A stretch of 64,000 nucleotides of DNA from NCBI RefSeq assembly GCF_024539675.1, contig NZ_JAHHIT010000050.1, positions 17,890-81,889 on the forward strand. Reading direction: 5' to 3'. A program made the translations under genes and the position numbers. Below are positions 57,841 through 64,000 of this stretch, one piece after another. Source of the DNA: Streptomyces hilarionis. GTDB lineage: Bacteria > Actinomycetota > Actinomycetes > Streptomycetales > Streptomycetaceae. The notes under the pieces are model-generated. The model searched no databases. It saw nothing but the letters and a program-made list of their open reading frames with translations, and was not told where the DNA came from. The stretch's first letter is position 1, and each line of letters opens with the position of its first letter.

Positions 57841-60786
57841 TCACAGCACGCGCAGGGTCCAGCTCCAGCGGTGGACGCCCGGTGCGACGAGATAGGAGGG
57901 GAAGGTGTCGGGGCCGCACGACGCCGTGCCGAGGCCGCGGTGCGCCGCGTCCAGGTGCACGACGCAGCCGGCGCGGGGGACCAGCTCGTCGTGGTGGGCG
58001 ACCGCGGTCAGGTCCTCGGCGCGGAAGCGCGTGACGCAGACCTGGCGCGGCTCGTCCAGTGTGACGGTCAGCCCCGTGGCGTCCGGCGCCGAGAGCGTGA
58101 AGCGCCGCACGCCGTGCCGGCCGCCGCTCTCCTGGGGACGCAGGTACGGGGTGAACAACTCGTCGACGGGCAGCCGGTGGTGGCCCACCGGCGCGCCGCC
58201 GCTGCGGTCCGGGTAGGACTCCCAGGGGCCCTGGCCGAACCACTCCAGCAGGTCGAGGCCCGCGACCGTCTCGAAGACCGTGCCGACGCGTGCGACGTCG
58301 TCGAACTCCTCCGGCAGCTCCGCCTGTTCGTCGACGCGCACCCCGCCCTCGACCGGGGTGAACACCTGCCGGTGGCGGACGACGCCCGCGGCGCCGGCGT
58401 ACTCGGAGAGCACGGTGACCCCGTCGCCCTCCTGGCGGACCGAGAGCAGCTTGCGCACGAGGGCGTCCAGGCCCCACGTCCGCCAGCGCAGCGCCATGCC
58501 GCCCAGCTCGTCGTTGTCGGTGGGCGCCCGCCACAGCGACAGCGTGGGCGAGGCGGTCAGCAGCGGATGGACGAGGAGCCCCTCCGCGTCGACCTCGACG
58601 CGGCCGCCGACCGCCGGGGCCGCGACCGGTTCGGCCGCCCGCAGACGCACCTGCGGCGCGCAGATCTGCGTTCCGCGCGGCGCCCACGGCAGGTCCTGCG
58701 CCGTCGTCACCCGTAGCGTCAGCCAGGCCTCGCCGCCGTCCGCGGGCAGCTCGAACGGCAGCGGCACCACGGCCGTCTCGCCCGGCCTCAGGTCGGGCAG
58801 GTCGGCCGCCGCGGTGAGCGTCCCGCCGTGGGCGAGCGACAGCTCCCACTCGCCCGCGAGCCACTCCAGGCCGCGGAAGTGCTGGTGGTTGGAGAGGACC
58901 AGCCCCTCGTGCCGGAAGCCCTGTAGGCGCAGCGGCGCGGCGAGTTCGCGGTGCTCGTGCATCACCGGCTTCACGGTGCGGTCCGGCAGGACCACGCCGT
59001 CCGCGATGAACGCGCCGTCGTGGTCCTTCTCGCCGAAGTCGCCGCCGTAGGCCCAGCGGTAGCCGGGTGCGGTGACACCGTTGTCGTAGAGCCCGGCGCC
59101 CCCACGCCCGACCGGTCTTGCGTCGTTCACGGACTGAAGGATTCCGTGGTCCCAGAACTCCCAGATGAACCCGCCCTGAAGACCCGGGGTGGCCTCGATG
59201 GCGGCCCAGTGGTCGGCCAGCGTGCCGTTGCTGTTGCCCATCGCGTGGGAGTACTCGCACTGGATGAGCGGCTTGGTCTGCTCCCCGGACAGGGCGTGCG
59301 CCACGCAGTCCTCCAGCGGCGCGTACATGGGGCAGGCGATGTCGGAGGCGACGTGCGGGTCCGCCCAGCCGCGCTTGGCCGCCCCCTCGTACTGCAGCGG
59401 CCGGGTCGGGTCGTGCCGGCGCACCCAGCCCGCGGCCGCGTCGTGGTGGGCGCCGTAGTCGGACTCGTTGCCCAGCGACCAGACGATGACCGACGGGTGG
59501 TTCTTGTCCCGCAGCACCATCCGCGAGACCCGGTCGACGAAGGCGTGGAGATAGCGCGGGTCGTCGGCGATCTCGTGGGCGTGGTCGTGGGACTCGATGT
59601 CCGCCTCGTCGACGACGTAGAGGCCGAGCTCGTCGGCGAGGTCGTACAGCGCCGGGTCGTTGGGGTAGTGGGCGGTGCGGATCGCGTTGAACCCGAATCG
59701 CTTCAGCAGCACCAGGTCGGCGCGCATGTCCTCGGGCGTCACGGTCCGGCCGGTGAGGGGGTGGAAGTCGTGCCGGTTGACTCCCCGGATGAAGATCCGC
59801 TCGCCGTTGACCAGCAGGTCCCGGCCGACGATCGTCACGTCGCGGAAGCCGACGCGGTGGCGCGAGACGTCGGCGACCGAGCCGTCGGCCCGGTGCAGGC
59901 GCACCGTCAGCCCGTACAGCTCCGGCGTCTCCGCCGTCCAGGGGCGCACCTCGGGAAGGCGCGCGTGCAGGCGGGCCTCGCCCAGAAAGGCGGAGACGCG
60001 TTCGTCCTGCGCGTTGGCCAGGTCGAACGCGGCGTCCTGCGCGAGCGCCGGGACGTCCGGCTCGTCCAGTTCCCCGGTGACGTACCACCCCTCGGGCAGG
60101 GCTCCGCGCGCGTCCCGCACCCGGCAGTCGACCCGCAGGTCGCCCTGGGCCGACGCCCGCACGCTCACGTCGGCCAGGTGCAGCGGGTCGGTGGCGTACA
60201 GCAGCACCGAGCGGGTGATCCCGCCGTGCCACCAGTGGTCCTGGTCCTCGATGTGCGAGGCGTCCGACCACTTGACGACCGTCAGCCGCACGACGGAGCT
60301 CCGCCCCGGGCGCACCACGTCGGAGAGGTCGAACTCGGCCGCCAGATGGGAGTCCTTGGAGACGCCGACGGGCCGCCCGTCGACGTGCACCAGCAGCACG
60401 CTCTCCGCGGCGCCGACCTGGAGCACGATCCGGCGCCCGGCCCAGTCGGCGGGGACGTCGATCTCCCGCTCGTACACACCCGTGGGATTCGCCTCGGGCG
60501 ACAGCGGCGGGATCTGCGGGAACGGCATCCGGATGTTCAGGTACTGCGGCAGGTCGGCGGCGCCCTCGGCGGTCCGCACCGACTGCATGGTCCACACGCC
60601 GGGCACGACCGTCGAGGACCAGGCACCGCCGACCGGCGCGTCCGGAGCGGGCAGCAACTGGAAACGCCAGTCGCCGTCCAGGGAGTGTGCTCCGGTGCGC
60701 CGGTCGACGGCGTTCATGGGCAGCCGTCCCCAGGAGGTCACCTCGGGCGAGGTCCAGGGGCGCAGCGCCAGCAGCGGGTCGCTCAC
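57841..60786 (-). CDS. Beta-galactosidase, GH2 family (LacZ-type)
   Basis: 981 residues, the full LacZ layout: jelly-roll sugar-binding domain, two Ig-like domains, TIM barrel (about 315-600) and a C-terminal beta-galactosidase small-chain domain. The acid/base Glu is in WSLGNESDYG and the nucleophile Glu in IQCEYSHAMGNS; RGVNRHDFHP and GFNAIRTAHYP are classical signatures. No signal peptide, so it is cytosolic and acts on imported beta-galactosides. GTG at 60786 overlaps the permease stop (GTGA) and has GGGAG upstream. The coupling to an ABC importer indicates galactoside uptake followed by hydrolysis. Confidence 0.9.
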   Translation of the reverse strand: MSDPLLALRPWTSPEVTSWGRLPMNAVDRRTGAHSLDGDWRFQLLPAPDAPVGGAWSSTVVPGVWTMQSVRTAEGAADLPQYLNIRMPFPQIPPLSPEANPTGVYEREIDVPADWAGRRIVLQVGAAESVLLVHVDGRPVGVSKDSHLAAEFDLSDVVRPGRSSVVRLTVVKWSDASHIEDQDHWWHGGITRSVLLYATDPLHLADVSVRASAQGDLRVDCRVRDARGALPEGWYVTGELDEPDVPALAQDAAFDLANAQDERVSAFLGEARLHARLPEVRPWTAETPELYGLTVRLHRADGSVADVSRHRVGFRDVTIVGRDLLVNGERIFIRGVNRHDFHPLTGRTVTPEDMRADLVLLKRFGFNAIRTAHYPNDPALYDLADELGLYVVDEADIESHDHAHEIADDPRYLHAFVDRVSRMVLRDKNHPSVIVWSLGNESDYGAHHDAAAGWVRRHDPTRPLQYEGAAKRGWADPHVASDIACPMYAPLEDCVAHALSGEQTKPLIQCEYSHAMGNSNGTLADHWAAIEATPGLQGGFIWEFWDHGILQSVNDARPVGRGGAGLYDNGVTAPGYRWAYGGDFGEKDHDGAFIADGVVLPDRTVKPVMHEHRELAAPLRLQGFRHEGLVLSNHQHFRGLEWLAGEWELSLAHGGTLTAAADLPDLRPGETAVVPLPFELPADGGEAWLTLRVTTAQDLPWAPRGTQICAPQVRLRAAEPVAAPAVGGRVEVDAEGLLVHPLLTASPTLSLWRAPTDNDELGGMALRWRTWGLDALVRKLLSVRQEGDGVTVLSEYAGAAGVVRHRQVFTPVEGGVRVDEQAELPEEFDDVARVGTVFETVAGLDLLEWFGQGPWESYPDRSGGAPVGHHRLPVDELFTPYLRPQESGGRHGVRRFTLSAPDATGLTVTLDEPRQVCVTRFRAEDLTAVAHHDELVPRAGCVVHLDAAHRGLGTASCGPDTFPSYLVAPGVHRWSWTLRVL

Positions 60787-61652
60787 TTGATCGCTCCCTT
60801 GGCGAGGTCGCCGATGATCTGGCGGGCGCCGATCGCGAACACGATCAGCAGGGGGACGAGGGCGAGCAGTGCGCCGGTCATGACCATTCCGTAGTCGGTG
60901 GTGCCGTGGGTTCCGTTGAGCTGGGACAGGGCGACCTGGAGGGTCACGTTGTCCGGGTCGGTGAGGGCGATCAGGGGCCAGGCGTAGTCGTTCCACTGGC
61001 CCATGAAGGTGAAGATGCCGAGGAAGGCCAGGCCCGGCCGGACGACGGGCAGGGCCACGTGCCAGTACTGGCGCAGGAAGTGCGCGCCGTCGATGCGCGA
61101 GGCGTCCAGCAGTTCGTCGTGGATCGCGCCCTTCATGTACTGGCGCATCCAGAAGATGCCGAACGCGTTGGCGGCCGCCGGCACGATCAGCGCCGTCATG
61201 GAGCCGATCCAGCCGAGCTTGGCCATGATGACGAACTGGGGGATCGCCTGGAGCTGCGCCGGGACCATGAAGATGAACATGAGCAGCACGAACAGCACGC
61301 GCTTGCCCGGGAACGCGAACTTGGCGAAGACGAACGCCGCCAGCGAGTCGAAGAACAGGACCAGGAAGGTCACCGACCCCGCGACGAGCAGCGAGTTGAG
61401 CATCGAGCCGAAGAAGTCGACGGTGTCGAAGAGGCTGCGCACGTTCTCCAGGAAGTGCGTTCCCGGCAGCAGCTTGGGCGGGTAGGAGAAGATCTCCGAC
61501 GTGGTGTGCGTCGACATGATGACGGCCCAGTAGAACGGGAAGGCCGAGAGCAGGACGCCGAGCACGAGGACGGCGTGCAGCGCGATCCCCCTGCGGCGCG
61601 AGCCGTCGATCCCGCGGGTGCGCCGGAGCCGTGTTCCTTGGATGGATGCCAT
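60783..61652 (-). CDS. Sugar ABC transporter permease (MalG-like)
   Basis: 289 residues, six membrane segments. The EAA loop is DELLDASRIDGAHFLRQYWHVALPVVRPGL in two pieces of the conserved pattern E-A-A-x3-G-x9-I-x-L-P, with Asp/Ser variants. The MalG-type C terminus is QIIGDLAKGAIK. It forms one half of the channel for the importer. It lies 15 bp after the MalF-like gene and overlaps the beta-galactosidase gene by 4 bp. No ATPase gene is present, as is normal in streptomycetes, where MsiK serves many sugar importers. Confidence 0.9.
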   Translation of the reverse strand: MASIQGTRLRRTRGIDGSRRRGIALHAVLVLGVLLSAFPFYWAVIMSTHTTSEIFSYPPKLLPGTHFLENVRSLFDTVDFFGSMLNSLLVAGSVTFLVLFFDSLAAFVFAKFAFPGKRVLFVLLMFIFMVPAQLQAIPQFVIMAKLGWIGSMTALIVPAAANAFGIFWMRQYMKGAIHDELLDASRIDGAHFLRQYWHVALPVVRPGLAFLGIFTFMGQWNDYAWPLIALTDPDNVTLQVALSQLNGTHGTTDYGMVMTGALLALVPLLIVFAIGARQIIGDLAKGAIK

Positions 61653-61667
61653 GGTGGGCGGGCCTCC

Positions 61668-62630
61668 CTAGTCTTCGCCCCGGCGCTGCACCAGCCGCCA
61701 GTTGATGATCGAGAAGAGGACGACGACGAGGAAGATGCCCCACGCCACGGCGGCGCCGTAGCCGAAGTCGTTGTTGTCGAAGGTCTGCTGGAAGAAGTAG
61801 AGGACCATCGTCCGGCCGGCGTGGCCCGGACCGCCCGAGAACGTCGAGTCGTTGGAGGTGTTCTGGAGGAGCACCTGGGGCTCGGAGAAGCTCTGGAGTC
61901 CGGTGATCGTCGACACGACGAGCACGAACAGCACCACCGGGCGCAGCATCGGCAGGGTCACCCGGAAGAAGGTCTGCACCGGGCCCGCGCCGTCCATCCG
62001 CGCCGCCTCGTACAGTTCGCCGGGCACGGTCTGCAGCCCCGCGAGGAAGATGATCGCGTTGTAGCCGGTCCACTGCCAGGTCATCAGGGTCGCGATGGCG
62101 ATCTTGATGCCCCAGGGCGTGTTCAGCCAGGCGATCTGGTCGAAGCCGATCGCCTGGAGGAAGGCGTTCACGAGACCGAAGTTGGTCGAGAAGACCGAGC
62201 CGAAGATGATCGCGATCGCCACGATCGAGGTGACGTTGGGCAGGAAGTAGGCGAACCGGTAGAAGTTCTTGAACCGGACCGCCGAGTTGAGCATCACGGC
62301 CGTCACCATCGCCAGGAAGATCATGGGGAAGGTGGCCAGCGCCCAGATGACGATCGTCGTCCCGATCGAGGTCCAGAAGTCGGAGTCGCCGAGCAGGTAC
62401 TGGTACTGCGACAGGCCCGCCCACTCCATCGGCCCGAGGCCGTCCCAGCGGTGGAAGGAGAGGTAGAGCGAGAAGCCGACGGGGATCAGCCCGAAACAGA
62501 GGAAGAGCAGGTAGAAGGGGGAGATCGCGGCGTACAGGTGCCAGTGCTTGCGCCAGCCGCTTTGGGGCCGGGCGACGGGTGTCTCCGCCAGGGCCGCCGG
62601 GGGCTTCTCCAGTGCGGGGAGGGTGGCCAT
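61668..62630 (-). CDS. Sugar ABC transporter permease (MalF-like)
   Basis: 320 residues, six membrane segments. The first cytoplasmic part precedes LYAAISPFYLLFLCFGLIP; the EAA loop is ELYEAARMDGAGPVQ then FRVTLPMLRPV. It pairs with the MalG-like permease downstream. The ATG overlaps the binding-protein stop by one base, giving a tight order binding protein, MalF, MalG, beta-galactosidase. Confidence 0.9.
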   Translation of the reverse strand: MATLPALEKPPAALAETPVARPQSGWRKHWHLYAAISPFYLLFLCFGLIPVGFSLYLSFHRWDGLGPMEWAGLSQYQYLLGDSDFWTSIGTTIVIWALATFPMIFLAMVTAVMLNSAVRFKNFYRFAYFLPNVTSIVAIAIIFGSVFSTNFGLVNAFLQAIGFDQIAWLNTPWGIKIAIATLMTWQWTGYNAIIFLAGLQTVPGELYEAARMDGAGPVQTFFRVTLPMLRPVVLFVLVVSTITGLQSFSEPQVLLQNTSNDSTFSGGPGHAGRTMVLYFFQQTFDNNDFGYGAAVAWGIFLVVVLFSIINWRLVQRRGED

Positions 62631-63925
62631 CAGTAGCTCACCCCCAGGTGCTTCGCGATGCGGCGGCAGGTCCTCATGGCGTCTCTCCAGGCGTGCTGCG
62701 GGTCCTTGCCGAGGACGCCGACGTTCTTGATCTCGTCCTTGAGGGGCTGCCCCAGCGCCACGTCGAACGGGCTGTTGTAGGCGACCACGATCTTGCGCGC
62801 GGCGGGCCCGAAGACGTCCATGGTCACCTGCCCGCCGAAGAAGGGGTCGGGTTCACGGACCTGCTTGAGGCCGTAGGAGGCGGGGGTGGAGGGGAAGAGC
62901 CCCGCGTCGACGAAGCCCTGCGCCTGGTTGTCCGCGTCGAGCATCCAGGTGATGATCCGGAAGGCCTGCTCGGGTTCGCGGCACTCCTTGGTGATCGACA
63001 GGAACGAGCCGCCGTTGTTGGCGGGCCGCACCGGCATGTCGGCCACCCGCCACCGGCCCTTGGTCTTCGGCACGCCGTTCTTGATGTCGCTGGTGGCCCA
63101 GGAGGCGTTGAGCTGGCTGGGGAGCCTGCCGTCCTCGACGGCCGAGAGCTGGTCGGGGGTTCCGCTGACCAGGTTCGAGACGATCTTGCGCCGCTTGGCC
63201 TCGACGGCGAGCGCCCAGGCGCGGCGCACGTGCTCCTGGTCGCCGATGAAGTGGCGGTCCTTGTCGACGTAGCGCTTGCCGCCCTGCTGCACCACGTTCT
63301 CGAAGACGCTGTTGATGTCCGTCAGCAGCGAGGCGCCCGGGATCCGCTGCCTGAGCCGCTCGCCCGCGGCGAAGAACTTCTCCCAGGTGTCGAGCTCCCT
63401 GGAGACGTCCTCGGGCTCGTAGGGCAGGCCGGCCTTCTGGAAGACGGGGTACTGGTAGTAGTGCGCCACGGGGCCGCAGTCGATGGGGAAGCCGATCATC
63501 GTGCCGTCGTCGGCGATGCCCTGGTCCCACTTCCAGGGCAGGTAGCCGCTTCGGTAGCGGTCCGCGCCCAGGGTGCGCAGGTCCACGAACTGGTCGGCGT
63601 TGGGGAGGTAGGACGCCATGTCCTCGCCCTTGAGCCCCGCGATGTCGGGCACATGCGCGCGGCCCGCCATGGTGGTGATGAGCTTGGACCGGTAGTAGCC
63701 GCCGATCTTGACGGCCCGCAGGTCGACCGCGCCGGTGTAGCGGGCCCTGGCGTTCTTGACGACGGTGTCGCCGAGGCCGCCGTCCCAGTACCACAGCACC
63801 ATGTTCCGGCCGGTGGAGCCGGCCGGTACGGCGCAGCCGGTCGCCAGGCCGCCGAGCGCCGTGGCGGCCGTGCCGGCCAGGCCCGCGCGCAGCAGGCCTC
63901 TTCGTGAGAGCCGCACAGCTCCCAC
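62630..63925 (-). CDS. Sugar ABC transporter substrate-binding lipoprotein
   Basis: 431 residues of the extracellular solute-binding family 1. The N terminus combines a twin-arginine-like SRRGLLRAGLAG with the lipobox LATGC, acylated Cys at residue 31. The mature part shows NMVLWYWDGGLGDTV and late sugar-cleft residues (FRIITWMLDADNQAQGF). It captures an oligosaccharide, probably a beta-galactoside given the operon. GTG at 63925 is the likeliest start although the ribosome-binding sequence AAAGG is close; a GTG three codons later is also possible. The promoter lies in or beyond 63926-64000, where no clear signal was seen. Confidence 0.85.
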   Translation of the reverse strand: MGAVRLSRRGLLRAGLAGTAATALGGLATGCAVPAGSTGRNMVLWYWDGGLGDTVVKNARARYTGAVDLRAVKIGGYYRSKLITTMAGRAHVPDIAGLKGEDMASYLPNADQFVDLRTLGADRYRSGYLPWKWDQGIADDGTMIGFPIDCGPVAHYYQYPVFQKAGLPYEPEDVSRELDTWEKFFAAGERLRQRIPGASLLTDINSVFENVVQQGGKRYVDKDRHFIGDQEHVRRAWALAVEAKRRKIVSNLVSGTPDQLSAVEDGRLPSQLNASWATSDIKNGVPKTKGRWRVADMPVRPANNGGSFLSITKECREPEQAFRIITWMLDADNQAQGFVDAGLFPSTPASYGLKQVREPDPFFGGQVTMDVFGPAARKIVVAYNSPFDVALGQPLKDEIKNVGVLGKDPQHAWRDAMRTCRRIAKHLGVSY

Positions 63926-64000
63926 CGCCTTTCGGGTCTGTTCGCGTCTTCGCAGACGGTGTGCACTTCGAGGGGGATGCAGGGGTGTCGTGTCGGGGGA

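Noticed and set aside
57841..62424. 1527-codon frame extending the beta-galactosidase into the permease genes
   Set aside because: The extra N terminus is antipattern read-through of two permease genes; GTG at 60786 with GGGAG upstream starts the true LacZ-type domain.

Overview
The window is high-GC (roughly 70 percent or more) actinobacterial chromosome, almost certainly Streptomyces. Supporting signs are strong GC bias at third codon positions, many GTG and TTG starts, ATGA and GTGA overlaps, Tat-exported enzymes, an OpcA-type glucose-6-phosphate dehydrogenase operon, and one in-frame TTA (bldA) codon. From memory, the block at about 15-46 kb looks collinear with the S. coelicolor SCO6650-SCO6663 region. 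That is recall, not a search.

Layout. 0-3.2 kb: DNA-modification genes, namely a type I HsdM cut by the window edge and an HTH / N6-adenine methylase / specificity-domain fusion. 3.5-8.9 kb: a small membrane-anchored protein, then a three-gene translationally coupled cassette of a large helical protein with a degenerate J-like segment, a GrpE-like protein and an Hsp70-like ATPase. 9.1-14.9 kb: a broken P-loop ATPase gene with a hexanucleotide repeat inside its Walker A motif, a Zur-box-like sequence, then an acetyltransferase, a NikA/CntA-type lipoprotein, a fused NikBC-type permease and an MFS exporter, with no ABC ATPase. 15.0-22.3 kb: a cluster built around a GTP cyclohydrolase II that carries Met at residue 120 (the formylaminopyrimidine-forming variant), a creatininase-family candidate deformylase, a diverged 6-pyruvoyl-tetrahydropterin-synthase homologue, a dehydrogenase, a glycosyltransferase, a methyltransferase, a CDP-alcohol phosphatidyltransferase and a flippase-like membrane protein. 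This is the best candidate for an under-described biosynthetic system. 22.4-25.8 kb: an FAD oxidoreductase with a TTA codon plus two saccharopine-dehydrogenase-type enzymes.

26.0-30.0 kb: a TetR-MFS-serine hydrolase operon with a repeat-built, probably leaderless promoter, and a divergent VOC protein. 30.2-35.5 kb: a shikimate/quinate-to-protocatechuate module (MHS transporter, TetR, shikimate dehydrogenase, QuiC) tied together by the same 26-bp operator-like sequence at two promoters. 35.5-45.9 kb: a membrane protein, a histidine phosphatase and the pentose phosphate operon tkt-tal-zwf-opcA-pgi-gnd. 46.0-49.5 kb: an AraC regulator, a secreted GH16/CBM6 glucanase with a LacI-type operator, and an IclR regulator. 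49.5-54.1 kb: a MarR-controlled hydroxycinnamate (p-coumarate/ferulate) side-chain degradation operon resembling cou of Rhodococcus and phd of Corynebacterium. 54.3-63.9 kb: a sugar ABC importer with a GH2 beta-galactosidase and two Tat-exported phosphoesterase-like proteins.

The catabolic parts fit a soil saprophyte: glucan hydrolysis, galactoside import, and conversion of plant aromatics and quinate/shikimate towards 4-hydroxybenzoate and protocatechuate, next to an NADPH-generating pentose phosphate operon. No tRNA, rRNA, CRISPR array or complete insertion sequence was seen.
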